Assembly: GCA_934464705.1 (NCBI GenBank)
Contig: CAKSKB010000008.1
Span: 52,382 to 116,381, forward strand
DNA from: an uncultured Clostridia bacterium
Lineage (GTDB): Bacteria > Bacillota > Clostridia > HGM11514
Length of the DNA: 64,000 nucleotides
Reading direction: 5' to 3'
In this document: piece after piece, positions 8,204-17,464 of the stretch
How the letters are laid out: each line of letters opens with the position of its first letter
Numbering within the stretch: position 1 is the stretch's first letter
Program-made: the position numbers and the translations under genes
Notes under the pieces: generated by a model
What the model was told of the DNA's origin: nothing
Seen by the model: only the letters and a program-made list of their open reading frames with translations
Databases searched by the model: none

Positions 8204-10807
8204 CTACTTTAATTTATTTTGAAAGTCATACAGTTTATTGATAGCCTCAAGCGGTGTAACGGTAGAAAAATCCATTTTCCGTATTTCATCCGCAACTTCG
8301 CTTTCTGCGGAATCGCCGAAGCCCGTCTGGAAAAAGCCGTCATCCTCCGCATCTTTTGTGCGCACGGACCTTTTAACCGAAACTTCGCCGCCGCTTTCAA
8401 GCTCTTTCATAATTTCCCTTGCACGGCGGATAACCGTATCCGGCACACCGGCAAGTCTTGCAACCTCAACGCCGAAGCTTTCGTCCGCTCCGCCCTTTAT
8501 GATTTTGCGGAGGAATATAATGTCCTCGCCGCGGCGCTTTACGGCAATGCAGTAGTTTTTAACGCCGTCGATTTTACCCTCAAGTTCTGTAAGCTCATGA
8601 TAATGTGTTGCAAAAAGGGTTTTTGCACCGATTTTTTTCTTATCGGCAACATACTCTATAACCGCCCTTGCAATTGAAAGACCGTCATATGTTGAAGTTC
8701 CTCTGCCTATCTCGTCGAGAATCAGCAGGCTTTTTGCCGTAGCGTTTTTGAGTATGTATGCAACCTCGCTCATTTCAACCATAAATGTACTTCTGCCGGA
8801 GGCGATATCGTCCGACGCACCGACTCTTGTGAAAACTCTGTCCACAACGCCGATTTCGGCGGAAGCCGCCGGAACAAAGCTGCCAATCTGCGCCATGATT
8901 GTTATGAGTGCCGTCTGGCGCATATATGTCGATTTGCCCGCCATGTTCGGACCGGTTATAACTGCCAGGCGGCGGTCACCTCCGTCAAGTTCGGTATCGT
9001 TCGGCACAAAAAGCGAAGATTTCTGCATTGCCTCAACAACCGGGTGACGGCCGTCCTTTATAATTATCTTATCGCCGTTATTTACCTCGGGCATGGAATA
9101 ATTGTTTTTAACCGCCGCTGCGGCAAGCGAACAGAAACAGTCTATCGCCGACACCGCTTTAACGGATTTTTGTATTCTTACGATATTTTTCGCCGCTTCG
9201 TCACGGATTTCCTCGAAAATTTTAAATTCAAGAGCGCACCTTTGCTCGTCGGCGTTGAGTATCGTCTGCTCAAGCTTCTTAAGCTCGTCCGTAATAAATC
9301 TTTCACCGCCGGTGAGGGTCTGCTTTCTTACATAGTCGGACGGAACATCGTTTTTGAACGAATTTGAAACCTCAATATAATATCCGAAAACCTTATTGAA
9401 TCCGACCTTCAGCGATTTTATGCCGGTGCGTTCCTTTTCTCTTGTTTCAAGATCGGCAAGCCATGTTTTGCCGTTTGTGAGGGCATTTTTGAACTTGTCC
9501 ACCTGTTCGTCATACCCTTCCCTTATCATGCCGCCTTCACGGACGGAAAAGGGCGGGTCATCGCAAATTGCGTCGCTGAGCATTTTGCAGATGTCCTCCA
9601 TAGGGTCAATCTCACCTGTTATCTCTCTTATATATGAAGACTTTGCGCTCTCCAGTATTTTTCTCAGCGGAGGAAGCACCGCAAGAGAAGTCCTCAAAGC
9701 GACAAGGTCTTTTGCATTTGCTGTTTTATAGACAATTCTCCCCAAAAGTCTTTCCACATCAAGCATATTTTTAAGAATTGCCGAAGTTTCATCACGCATA
9801 ACCGTGTTTTTGTAAAAATCATCGACCGCACTTAAGCGTTTTCTGATTGCAACACAGGAAACAAGCGGCTGTTCAAGCCATTTTCTGAGCATTCTTGCGC
9901 CCATCGACGAACTCGTTTTGTCAAGAACCGAAAGAAGCGAGCCGCTTTTGGTTTTGTCGCGGATTGTCTCGGTTAATTCCAGGTTGCGCCTTGCGTTCTG
10001 ATCCAAATCCATGTACTGCCCGTCACGGTACACGCTGACCTCGGTTATATGACTGAGCGGAATTTTCTGCGTTTGCGCAAGCACTTCAAAAAGCGCACCC
10101 GCCGCACGGTAGCAATAATCGTCCGCGTCATGGATTTCGGGTCTGCCGAAATGCCCGGCAATTCTCTGTTTTGCAAACTCAAGTTCAAACGCCCCTTCCT
10201 CGCAGGCGGACGGAACTATCTTGAATTTTTCTTTAATATATTCTATGAAATTCTTGTCCTTATAAGTTTCTTCGTTAACTATAATCTCGCTCGGGTTAAA
10301 GCGTGCAAGTTCATTGCATATGTGAAACAAAAATCCGTCCCCCGAAAACGATGTGGCACTCATCTCGCCGGTTGTAACATCGGCAAACGCAATGCCTGCG
10401 CCGCCCGTTTCTTTGTAAACGCAGCTTATATAATTATTCTTTTTGGAATCGAGCGCATTGGGATCAAGGAGCGTACCGGGAGTTATAATCCTGATAACAT
10501 CTCTTTTTACAATGCCCTTTGCCGCCTTAGGGTCTTCAACCTGTTCGCATATTGCAACCTTATAGCCCTTTCCTATAAGTCTTGCAATATAAGAATCCGC
10601 CGAATGAAACGGCACTCCGCACATCGGGGCGCGCTCCTCCAGACCGCAGTCTTTCCCGGTAAGCGTCAGTTCCAGCTCACGGGAGGCAACAACGGCGTCC
10701 TCAAAAAACATCTCATAAAAATCGCCGAGTCTGAAAAACACAACGGCGTCTTTATACTGCCCTTTTATATTCATATACTGCTGCATCATCGGTGACATTC
10801 CGGGCAT
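8204..10807 (-). CDS. mutS: DNA mismatch repair protein MutS
   Basis: An 867-residue mismatch sensor. Seen: the N-terminal mismatch-binding domain with the wedge Phe and Glu in GDFYEMFF (about residues 27-34), connector, lever and clamp domains, and the C-terminal ABC-type ATPase with Walker A GPNMAGKSTYMRQ (about 620), ILDEIGRGTSTYDG (Walker B and D loop) and ATHYHEL. Its short C-terminal tail ends in YDFQNKLK. It stands between ylbF and mutL in the operon. Length is usual for MutS1. Confidence 0.98.
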   Translation of the reverse strand: MPGMSPMMQQYMNIKGQYKDAVVFFRLGDFYEMFFEDAVVASRELELTLTGKDCGLEERAPMCGVPFHSADSYIARLIGKGYKVAICEQVEDPKAAKGIVKRDVIRIITPGTLLDPNALDSKKNNYISCVYKETGGAGIAFADVTTGEMSATSFSGDGFLFHICNELARFNPSEIIVNEETYKDKNFIEYIKEKFKIVPSACEEGAFELEFAKQRIAGHFGRPEIHDADDYCYRAAGALFEVLAQTQKIPLSHITEVSVYRDGQYMDLDQNARRNLELTETIRDKTKSGSLLSVLDKTSSSMGARMLRKWLEQPLVSCVAIRKRLSAVDDFYKNTVMRDETSAILKNMLDVERLLGRIVYKTANAKDLVALRTSLAVLPPLRKILESAKSSYIREITGEIDPMEDICKMLSDAICDDPPFSVREGGMIREGYDEQVDKFKNALTNGKTWLADLETREKERTGIKSLKVGFNKVFGYYIEVSNSFKNDVPSDYVRKQTLTGGERFITDELKKLEQTILNADEQRCALEFKIFEEIRDEAAKNIVRIQKSVKAVSAIDCFCSLAAAAVKNNYSMPEVNNGDKIIIKDGRHPVVEAMQKSSLFVPNDTELDGGDRRLAVITGPNMAGKSTYMRQTALITIMAQIGSFVPAASAEIGVVDRVFTRVGASDDIASGRSTFMVEMSEVAYILKNATAKSLLILDEIGRGTSTYDGLSIARAVIEYVADKKKIGAKTLFATHYHELTELEGKIDGVKNYCIAVKRRGEDIIFLRKIIKGGADESFGVEVARLAGVPDTVIRRAREIMKELESGGEVSVKRSVRTKDAEDDGFFQTGFGDSAESEVADEIRKMDFSTVTPLEAINKLYDFQNKLK

Positions 10808-10822
10808 TTCAAAACCTCCAAA

Positions 10823-11209
10823 TCAGTGACATCCCCCGCAGGAACCGCAGTCTCCGCTGCACGACCCCTGACCTTTGGGAACAACATAAAAAGCAATTAT
10901 GCTGTTAATATTTTTCATAAGTTCATCAAAGTTCTTTTTTGCTTCTATAAATTCATGAACAACGGGGTTTGCATCAAGTTCCGAAAACGCTTTGCCGAGG
11001 GAATCGCGGTAATTTTCCATTTCCTCTTTGGTCGGCTCCGCCGCCTGAACCTTCATAGCAAACTCGCTTGCCATTTTATTGTAATCGCCGAGAAGCTTAA
11101 CCGCCTCCGGACTTTCATTTTTAGCCTTTTCCGCCGTCTGCATTCTCTTATATTCATCGGAGGCAGCCAGCATTTCTCCGAGTTCCCTTGCCTTTTCAAG
11201 AATATCCAT
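10823..11209 (-). CDS. ylbF: YlbF/YmcA-family protein with a cysteine-rich tail
   Basis: A 128-residue helical protein of the Com_YlbF family. In Bacillus subtilis YlbF forms the Y-complex with YmcA and YaaT, binds Fe-S clusters and directs RNase Y to particular transcripts; rny is also in this window, at 38.4 kb. Seen: three predicted helices (residues 1-105) and then a tail with the residues SCSGDCGSCGGCH, i.e. four cysteines and a terminal histidine that look metal-binding. It lies between miaB and mutS with gaps of 14-15 nt. Gene symbol by family; partner genes were not seen here. Confidence 0.85.
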   Translation of the reverse strand: MDILEKARELGEMLAASDEYKRMQTAEKAKNESPEAVKLLGDYNKMASEFAMKVQAAEPTKEEMENYRDSLGKAFSELDANPVVHEFIEAKKNFDELMKNINSIIAFYVVPKGQGSCSGDCGSCGGCH

Positions 11210-11223
11210 AAGTTATCTCCAAT

Positions 11224-12645
11224 CTATATAATTTCTCCGACCAAAGTCCATGTTTTGGCGGAGGTAATTTTCACATTTGCAAATTCACCCTCCGGCACTG
11301 CGCCCTCAAAATGGACAAGCTTTCCGCCGTCTGTTCTGCCGGAACTCATGTTCGGGTCGGTTTTTGACCTTCCCTCGCTCATAACCTCAAAGACTTTCCC
11401 CACAAGCTTATCGTTTATTTCCTTTGAGATTTCGTTCTGAACCTCAAGAAGACGCTCAAAATTCTTCTGTTTATGTTCATGCGGAACATCATCTGCCATC
11501 TCCGCCGCCGGGGTTCCGGTGCGTTTTGAATAGATAAAAGTGAACAGCATATCGTAACGGACTTCTTTTATAAGACTTATCGTCTGTTCAAAGTCCTCGT
11601 CCGTTTCCCCGGGGAAACCAACGATAATATCGCTTGTAAGAGCAATATCCGGAACATAACTTCTCGCAAGCTTAACAAGTTCCAGATAGTGTCTGCGGTC
11701 ATAGTGACGGTTCATCTGTTTTAAGATTCTGTCGCTCCCGCTCTGCACCGGCAGATGAAGCTGATTGCATATATTTTCATGCTTAGCGATAACGGAAATC
11801 AGCTTTTCGGTTATGTCCTTCGGGTGGGAGGTCATGAACCTCACACGCCTTATCCCCGGAACATTCGCCGCCGCCTCTAAGATATCCGCAAAATCAACCT
11901 CCGACTCCAAATCCTTGCCGTAGGAATTGACATTCTGCCCCAGAAGCATAATTTCACGCACGCCGTCATTTGCAAGCGCCGTTACCTCCTCAATTATTTT
12001 TTCGGGGGTACGGCTTCTTTCCCTTCCTCTGACATAGGGCACAATACAATAGGTACAGAAATTGTTGCAGCCGTACATTATCGGCACACCGGATTTATAT
12101 GAAAACTCACGCTTTGACGGAATATCCTCCGCAATTTTACCGTCCGAATTTTCGACATCGAAAACACGGTTATCAAGAAACACTTCGTAAAGCATCCCGG
12201 GAAGACGGTAAAGCGCGTGCGTCCCGAATATCATATCCACATGCGGATACTTTTTCTTAATCGTTTCCGCGATTTGCTCCTGCTGCATCATGCAGCCGCA
12301 AAGACCTATCTTAAGCGAAGGCTTTCTGCGTTTATGATGCTTCAGCGCCCCGACCTTGCCGTAAACCTTAAGCTCTGCGTTTTCACGCACCGCACAGGTA
12401 TTGAAAATAATCAGATCCGCCTTATCAAAATCGTCTGTAAAACCGTAGCCGACCTCTGCCAGAATTCCTTTTATGCGTTCCGAATCGTTCTCGTTCTGCT
12501 GACAGCCGTATGTTTCAACGCACGCAAGAAGCCCAAGTCCGTCAAGCCTTTGTTTCAAAAGTTTTGCAAAGCCTTTTTGAACCTCAAGTTCCTTATCGCT
12601 TACAATTATTTCCTTAGAGTCTCTTTTCACCGCATAATCACCCAA
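11224..12645 (-). CDS. miaB: tRNA-2-methylthio-N6-dimethylallyladenosine synthase
   Basis: A 473-residue radical-SAM methylthiotransferase that converts i6A37 to ms2i6A37 in tRNA. Seen: the N-terminal UPF0004 domain with its cluster cysteines (TYGCQQNENDSE, FNTCAVRENAE, GLCGCM), the radical-SAM motif CNNFCTYC, and a C-terminal TRAM domain (about 405-473). It is the first gene of the operon, preceded by a good promoter at 12663-12690. The start at 12645 has GGGTG only 4 nt upstream, a close but usable ribosome site. Confidence 0.97.
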   Translation of the reverse strand: MGDYAVKRDSKEIIVSDKELEVQKGFAKLLKQRLDGLGLLACVETYGCQQNENDSERIKGILAEVGYGFTDDFDKADLIIFNTCAVRENAELKVYGKVGALKHHKRRKPSLKIGLCGCMMQQEQIAETIKKKYPHVDMIFGTHALYRLPGMLYEVFLDNRVFDVENSDGKIAEDIPSKREFSYKSGVPIMYGCNNFCTYCIVPYVRGRERSRTPEKIIEEVTALANDGVREIMLLGQNVNSYGKDLESEVDFADILEAAANVPGIRRVRFMTSHPKDITEKLISVIAKHENICNQLHLPVQSGSDRILKQMNRHYDRRHYLELVKLARSYVPDIALTSDIIVGFPGETDEDFEQTISLIKEVRYDMLFTFIYSKRTGTPAAEMADDVPHEHKQKNFERLLEVQNEISKEINDKLVGKVFEVMSEGRSKTDPNMSSGRTDGGKLVHFEGAVPEGEFANVKITSAKTWTLVGEII

Positions 12646-12662
12646 TGTACTGTAATTAATTT

Positions 12663-12690
12663 ATTATATCACATTTTTCGCCGATTGCAA
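12663..12690 (-). promoter_or_regulatory. Sigma-A promoter of the miaB-to-ileS operon
   Basis: On the minus strand TTGCAA (12690-12685), a 16-nt spacer and TATAAT (12668-12663) stand about 20 nt before the miaB ATG. No other clear promoter was seen before ileS, and most junctions overlap or are under 20 nt, so this may drive all eleven genes. Confidence 0.7.
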
Positions 12691-12706
12691 AGAGTTTTTA
12701 AAAAAA

Positions 12707-12775
12707 AATTCATTTTTTTTCATAAAAATGAATTTCGGAGCAAAAAAGAAGGCTCTCCGCTTGGAAAACCTTCTT
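12707..12775 (-). terminator. Two tandem hairpins ending the zinc-ribbon gene
   Basis: Plus-strand arms AAGAAGG (12746-12752) and CCTTCTT (12769-12775) form a stem followed on the minus strand by a T run (the A run at 12742-12747): a rho-independent terminator for the gene at 12791-13486. A second, AT-rich 12-bp hairpin follows at about 12707-12736. Confidence 0.75.
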
Positions 12776-12790
12776 TGATTTCTGATTTAA

Positions 12791-13486
12791 TTATTTGTTG
12801 CAATTGGGGCAGGAGCCGTCATCGCCGAGTCTATTTCCGCAGTCGGAACAGAATTTGGGCGCTGCCTCAGTCTGTGCCGGTGCCTCGGGCGTCTGCACGG
12901 GAGCAACCGGAGCCGCAGGAGTTACGGGAGCCGCAGGAGTTACGGGAGCCGCAGGCCGCTGCTGAGCTGCCTCTCTTCTTGCATTGACTCTCTGCTGAAT
13001 ATCAGCCTTCATTTCGCTGATGTCGGGCGCTGAGAAGAAATCCTTTTGCATGTCGCCGTTCTGATTTTTAAGCTTAGAGTTAATCGAAATAACATTCTTT
13101 ACAAGAATGATAATAAGCATCAAAAGCTCGTATACAAGACGGATAATAATAGGACCGACAATCATAACGAGTATTCCGTAACCACCGAGCCATGAACTGC
13201 CGTAACTTGTACCGTAAAAGTCGCTATAAGCAGGCGTTGTCTGGAACAGCATAAAGAAACCGCCGAGGATTGTATAAGCTGTTGCAAATATGTAGAGTGC
13301 CTGAAGAATTTTTTCTACTATAAGATACTTGAAATTAAAAGTGTCGTGAAGAAATCTGCCGAAGGCGTTTAAGGTTTCGCGCTTTTTCTCGGGAACAATG
13401 AATACGAATGCAAGCACCGTTGCGACAATTGCGAGCAAAAATGAAATAATCATAAATGCCTCGTTTGTTTCAGATAGGAAATACAT
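12791..13486 (-). CDS. Membrane protein with proline/alanine repeats and C-terminal zinc ribbon
   Basis: About 231 residues from the ATG at 13486, chosen because GGGGG stands 8 nt upstream; an in-frame ATG at 13501 lacks a site. Seen: a first transmembrane helix with the FLLAIVATVLAFVFIV stretch, two more hydrophobic segments around YIFATAYTILGGFFML and GILVMIVGPIIIRLVYELL, a cytoplasmic helix, a linker with VTPAAP repeats, and a zinc ribbon with CSDC and CPNC knuckles at the very end. The membrane part resembles DUF4282-type proteins. Function unknown; zinc-ribbon membrane proteins of this type are often small sensors or scaffolds, which is only a guess here. Own promoter at 13526-13554. Confidence 0.85.
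   Translation of the reverse strand: MYFLSETNEAFMIISFLLAIVATVLAFVFIVPEKKRETLNAFGRFLHDTFNFKYLIVEKILQALYIFATAYTILGGFFMLFQTTPAYSDFYGTSYGSSWLGGYGILVMIVGPIIIRLVYELLMLIIILVKNVISINSKLKNQNGDMQKDFFSAPDISEMKADIQQRVNARREAAQQRPAAPVTPAAPVTPAAPVAPVQTPEAPAQTEAAPKFCSDCGNRLGDDGSCPNCNK
12909..12955. repeat. 18-nt tandem repeat coding VTPAAP
   Basis: Two perfect copies of GGAGCCGCAGGAGTTACG (12909-12926, 12927-12944) and a partial third (12945-12955), in frame in the zinc-ribbon membrane protein; they give its flexible linker before the ribbon. Confidence 0.9.
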
Positions 13487-13525
13487 TGTGAATACCCCCA
13501 TAAAATAATATTTTTTTACAGTTTA

Positions 13526-13554
13526 ATTCTATCATAATATATGCACCTTGTCAA
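13526..13554 (-). promoter_or_regulatory. Sigma-A promoter of the zinc-ribbon membrane gene
   Basis: Minus-strand TTGACA (13554-13549), 17-nt spacer, TAGAAT (13531-13526), about 40 nt before the chosen start codon. Confidence 0.75.
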
Positions 13555-13608
13555 GCAGAAAAGAACAAAATTCTACAAAAATGTAATCATATATTAATAC
13601 TAACCGTC

Positions 13609-13637
13609 TTGATTTTTAAGGCGGTGCGGTGTATAAT
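13609..13637 (+). promoter_or_regulatory. Sigma-A promoter of the lipoprotein gene
   Basis: TTGATT (13609-13614), 17-nt spacer, TATAAT (13632-13637), 30 nt before the ATG at 13668. Confidence 0.8.
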
Positions 13638-13667
13638 AAATATACCACAAAACAGGAGGCAGACATT

Positions 13668-14234
13668 ATGAAATCATTTTTGAAAAGATTTACGGCAGTG
13701 CTGGCAGCGGCGGCGCTCATATTTACGCTTTGTTCATGCGGAAAGAACACGGAACCGAAAAAAGAAACTCCCGAAAATACAGTTTCGGATACAGATTTGC
13801 AGAAAGGCTACGAAAGCGAAAAATACAACCTGAAATTCACCCCTACGGAAGGGTATGTTATGTTCACCGACTCTCAGAAGGCGGCGCAGATGGCGGGCTC
13901 AAAAAACACTTCCTGTGAAATGATTTCGGAGCACAGCGACGGTTTTCCGCAGATTAAAGTGGTTTTTGAAAAATTTGACGGTGACGAGGCGGCATACCTT
14001 GAAAATATGAAGAAATCATTTGAAGCAAATTCCATAAACGCAAGCTACACCGACCCTTCGGAAACCGAAATTGCCGGAGAAAAATACTACGGCTTTACAA
14101 TCAGCGTTGAGGACTCTATAAATATGGAGGTTTATTCAAAGAAATTCGGCGACGGAATACTCTGCATATCAGTGACCTCGCTTGCTGGAAGCGATACAGA
14201 ATCGGTTCTTGATGCGTTTTCAAAGATGAAATAA
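13668..14234 (+). CDS. Secreted lipoprotein of unknown function
   Basis: 188 residues from the ATG at 13668, which follows AGGAGG (13654-13659). Seen: a signal peptide (KRFTAVLAAAALIFTL) with a lipobox ending in CSCG, so the mature protein would be lipid-anchored on the outer face of the membrane, then an acidic/lysine-rich linker and a beta-rich domain of about 140 residues. I do not recognise the domain; the layout resembles small extracytoplasmic stress or substrate-binding lipoproteins. It has its own promoter and runs tail-to-tail, with no gap, into the glycosidase gene. Confidence 0.85.
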   Translation: MKSFLKRFTAVLAAAALIFTLCSCGKNTEPKKETPENTVSDTDLQKGYESEKYNLKFTPTEGYVMFTDSQKAAQMAGSKNTSCEMISEHSDGFPQIKVVFEKFDGDEAAYLENMKKSFEANSINASYTDPSETEIAGEKYYGFTISVEDSINMEVYSKKFGDGILCISVTSLAGSDTESVLDAFSKMK

Positions 14235-15362
14235 TTACAGTTCCAATATAAACCTGATTATAAACGCAGCCGACCACGAAAAATGGTCGCAGCGCATACC
14301 CTCTCCGGTTTTTGAGTTGTAAAGCTCGAAAATACCGGGGAGGTTTTTTTCGCACATGGAAAGAATATTATCCGAAAGTTCATCCGCAATCGGAAATCCG
14401 TATCTTTTAAGCCCCGAAACCGCAAAATATGCCGTATTGAGCCAAACGGGACCTCTCCAGTAATCCGTCCCGTGTTCCGGATTATCGTAAGAAACCGTCG
14501 GCATAAGCGGAAAAAACTTATCCTTTGCGATTTCTGCGCACCGCGAGGCACGCGCACCGTCCGCCGCGCCTATATAAAGCGGCATAAATCCCGAAGGCGC
14601 AAAAACGCCTGAAAATTCATCATCAAAGCGGTCAAAATCCATATAGAATCCGACCGTTTCGTCCCAAAGTTTTTCGTTTATAAGCGCAATAAGCCTATCC
14701 TTTTTGCTTTTCCATATGCCTGACATGCCGTCCTTCAGCACTTCGGAAATCTTTTCAAGGCTGTCGTAGGTCATTGCCATAAAGCAGTTGAGGTCAACGG
14801 GAAAACAGCGGCCGCAGCCTTTATCCCACCTCACGGAATTATCCCATCCGGACTCAAACTTTACATTAATTTCATTTTCGCCTTCAAAATCGGCACCGTA
14901 GAAAAACAGTCCGCCGTCACAGCGGTTTTCAGCCCAGAATTTTTCGTTGAGAACAAGCTTTTTATATTCGCCCTTCAGAAAATCAATATCACCGCCGGCT
15001 TCAAAGACCTTCCAAACGGCAGAGGCCATAACGGGCGGTTTTGAAAGATAGTCAACAGAGTCCCCTGCCATGCGTATACAGTCGGGGAACATACCGTTTG
15101 GTTTTATGAAATCGGTAAATGCAGTTATGTTTTCCGCCGCAAGGGACGGATCCCAGTATTTAACCGCCGATGAAATAAAAGCGGTGTCCCAGTTCCAGAT
15201 TCCCTCAAACCACACTCTTCCGGGGGATATGCAGCGGCGGTGCCACGGACCGTCCGACACACTTAAAACATTGCCCTCAAGCACTCTGCATGCCACCTCC
15301 GCAAGACGCTTGTTTCTCCCGGAAAGCTTGTATTTTTCTATAAATTCATACTGATTTTGCAT
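14235..15362 (-). CDS. (alpha/alpha)6-barrel glycoside hydrolase, GH63/MGH1-like
   Basis: About 375 residues from the ATG at 15362 (GGAG 8 nt upstream; a GTG three codons earlier is too close to the site). Seen: WNWDTAFISSAVKYWDP near residue 57, DCI/PNGMFP after it, and YWRGPVWLNTAYFA about residue 300, all typical of the trehalase/GH63/mannosylglycerate-hydrolase-like barrel. No signal peptide, so it is probably cytoplasmic and acts on short imported oligosaccharides. The substrate cannot be read from the sequence. It lies beside secreted sugar-acting proteins, which fits a carbohydrate-use neighbourhood. Confidence 0.85.
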   Translation of the reverse strand: MQNQYEFIEKYKLSGRNKRLAEVACRVLEGNVLSVSDGPWHRRCISPGRVWFEGIWNWDTAFISSAVKYWDPSLAAENITAFTDFIKPNGMFPDCIRMAGDSVDYLSKPPVMASAVWKVFEAGGDIDFLKGEYKKLVLNEKFWAENRCDGGLFFYGADFEGENEINVKFESGWDNSVRWDKGCGRCFPVDLNCFMAMTYDSLEKISEVLKDGMSGIWKSKKDRLIALINEKLWDETVGFYMDFDRFDDEFSGVFAPSGFMPLYIGAADGARASRCAEIAKDKFFPLMPTVSYDNPEHGTDYWRGPVWLNTAYFAVSGLKRYGFPIADELSDNILSMCEKNLPGIFELYNSKTGEGMRCDHFSWSAAFIIRFILEL

Positions 15363-15421
15363 ATTGTTCACTCCGAAAAATACGGCAGGAGCAGAAGCTC
15401 CTGCCGAAACCTTAATAATAT

Positions 15422-17434
15422 TTATTCCACTACCATTGATTTTGCCGAATCTGCCCCGAAATCCACTTCCGTTACCGCCGCACCGTCGGAAACCTCCGCA
15501 TACGGACTGAAAATATATGTACCGGCAGTATCGAGCGCAGCTCCGTACGCCTTTATTCCGTAGGTTATAAAACCATCGGAATCATAAGAGATTCCGTTTT
15601 CTGTGTTCGCCGCAAGCCTTAAGGTGTTTTCGCCGTCCGATACATCCGCACCGAACGATAAGATGTTCCAGCCGTAACCGGGGTCGATTTTCTGGAAAAT
15701 CACACCGCAGTTATGACCCTGAATTTTTTCCGCCGTTTCAAACCTTGTTGATGACGCCACCGCCGACGGTTTTGAAACCGTTCTTTGAGCAAACACCACA
15801 TCAACAGTCGTATTTTTCTGTATATTTGAAACAAAGAATGTATTTTGAGCCCACGCGCTGCCGGATATGATTAAAGGAGAGTTGTCAATCATAACAGAAG
15901 AGATTACGCTCCCGGCAGCGGGGGTAACGGTGAATTCAACACTGCTGCCCGCTTCAAGCCCTTCAAGGGAAGGTACATTATATGTAACCGAATCGTCATC
16001 GCTGTACTTTGTCACATTAAGCGCTATGCTGTATGCGCTGCTTTCCGTGCCGACAGACACGATATCCGAATACGCAGCTGCTTCTCCGAGGGTTGCTTTA
16101 GCCCTTATAAAATGCTTGGTTGCGGAAGCCTCGGGAGTATATGAATCGCCGCTTGACAGCGTAGTCCAGTTCACCGCGTCGGAGGAGGTTTCCCACCCGT
16201 AAGTCACGGCGCCGTCCCATGAATAAGTCGGCTCATAATATCGTGTATTTGAGTTGGTCGTACCGTCCGCCAAAAGCATTGTCTGGGTATTTTTAGCAGT
16301 AGCCGCAGATGCAACAACAGCGGTTTTGAAAAACTCATAAGGATCTTCCGCCGAAGCTCTTACGGTATAAGTTCCGTTTTTCTCATAAATCTGCGGTTTT
16401 GAAAGCGCCGGAACAGTATCTTCAAAATCCGTATCGGTATAAGTCGAAAGAACAACATCATCGTAGTATGCACCGCTTGCGGCATAAAGAAGCGCAGCAT
16501 TCACGGTTGTCGGAAAATTATCGGTAAAAAGCTCAACGCCGTCAAGATAATATTTAACGGCATTTTTGTTTTCGGTATTTGCATTCGCCGAAATTGCTAT
16601 CTGGTGCCAGCCCCTGCTTCTTTCTATGTATGCTTCAGCGTTTTTGTAAGGATATTTATCAATGCCGTACTGTTCCGCAAAGCTCAGCCCGTTGAGAAAA
16701 GCTGTTTTGTTTCTGATAGAGGGTGTATATTGCTTCCATGTTCTGCTGCCGTTTATATTTTTATATCCGTAATATCTGCTCGATTTATCAAGAACACCGA
16801 CCGAAACATTGCCATAACCTGCGGTTTCCCACGATTTACCGCTTTCGCTGTTAAAATTAACCGCTGCGCCGATTTCCGAAGTTTCGGATATTACGCCGTC
16901 ATCATAAAACCACGCCTCGATAAAGAACCTTTTGTATGTATCGCCGGAAGTCCATGACTGCGTCTGAATATTGATTGATTTGTTTTCTAAGTTTACATAC
17001 GGGTTTACAGAGTTTTTTCCGCTTCTTGAAAAGTTCAGCTTTAAATCATTTCCGGTTTCAAAACTGTTGTTGTACTTTGCTCCCTTTGTAACATTAAGCG
17101 CAATTTTAGCAGAAACCGTTGTTTTATCGGAATTTTCCTTTGTAACGGTCACGATTGCGCAGCCTTCATGGCGGGGTGTAACAGTACCGTCCGCCGATAC
17201 GGTAAGCACAAAACCGTAGTTTGAAGAATACGAAAGCCCTTCGGTTATTTCGTTTCCGTTTTCGTCTTTTGCAACGATTTTACCGCTGCTCCACTCTCCG
17301 GCTGCGGATTCGTAAAGAGTCTGCGTTCCGGAAAGGTCAATTCTTTCGGAAATGCCGTCCGCCGAGACAGAAACCGCCAGAAGGCTTGAAAGAATCATTA
17401 CAAATGCAAGTGCCGCCGAAAATAATTTTTTCAT
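15422..17434 (-). CDS. Secreted multidomain protein, paralogue of the SLH surface enzyme
   Basis: 670 residues with a signal peptide (residues 1-25, cut after VSVSA). Residues about 26-460 are closely similar to the N-terminus of the 2148-residue protein encoded just upstream: a short Ig-like domain (about 30-115), a LamG/concanavalin-like beta-sandwich (about 118-340, with RGWHQIAISANANTENKNAV) and an Ig-like segment with YGWETSSDAVNWTTLSSG. The last 200 residues are beta-rich and unlike the larger protein. There is no SLH domain, LPXTG or lipobox, so it is probably released or held by binding glycans. Its promoter at 17490-17518 and an upstream element match those of the larger gene. Likely a carbohydrate-binding helper; no catalytic motif seen. 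Confidence 0.8.
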   Translation of the reverse strand: MKKLFSAALAFVMILSSLLAVSVSADGISERIDLSGTQTLYESAAGEWSSGKIVAKDENGNEITEGLSYSSNYGFVLTVSADGTVTPRHEGCAIVTVTKENSDKTTVSAKIALNVTKGAKYNNSFETGNDLKLNFSRSGKNSVNPYVNLENKSINIQTQSWTSGDTYKRFFIEAWFYDDGVISETSEIGAAVNFNSESGKSWETAGYGNVSVGVLDKSSRYYGYKNINGSRTWKQYTPSIRNKTAFLNGLSFAEQYGIDKYPYKNAEAYIERSRGWHQIAISANANTENKNAVKYYLDGVELFTDNFPTTVNAALLYAASGAYYDDVVLSTYTDTDFEDTVPALSKPQIYEKNGTYTVRASAEDPYEFFKTAVVASAATAKNTQTMLLADGTTNSNTRYYEPTYSWDGAVTYGWETSSDAVNWTTLSSGDSYTPEASATKHFIRAKATLGEAAAYSDIVSVGTESSAYSIALNVTKYSDDDSVTYNVPSLEGLEAGSSVEFTVTPAAGSVISSVMIDNSPLIISGSAWAQNTFFVSNIQKNTTVDVVFAQRTVSKPSAVASSTRFETAEKIQGHNCGVIFQKIDPGYGWNILSFGADVSDGENTLRLAANTENGISYDSDGFITYGIKAYGAALDTAGTYIFSPYAEVSDGAAVTEVDFGADSAKSMVVE

Positions 17435-17464
17435 ATTAACACCTCATAATTAATTATATTTCTC

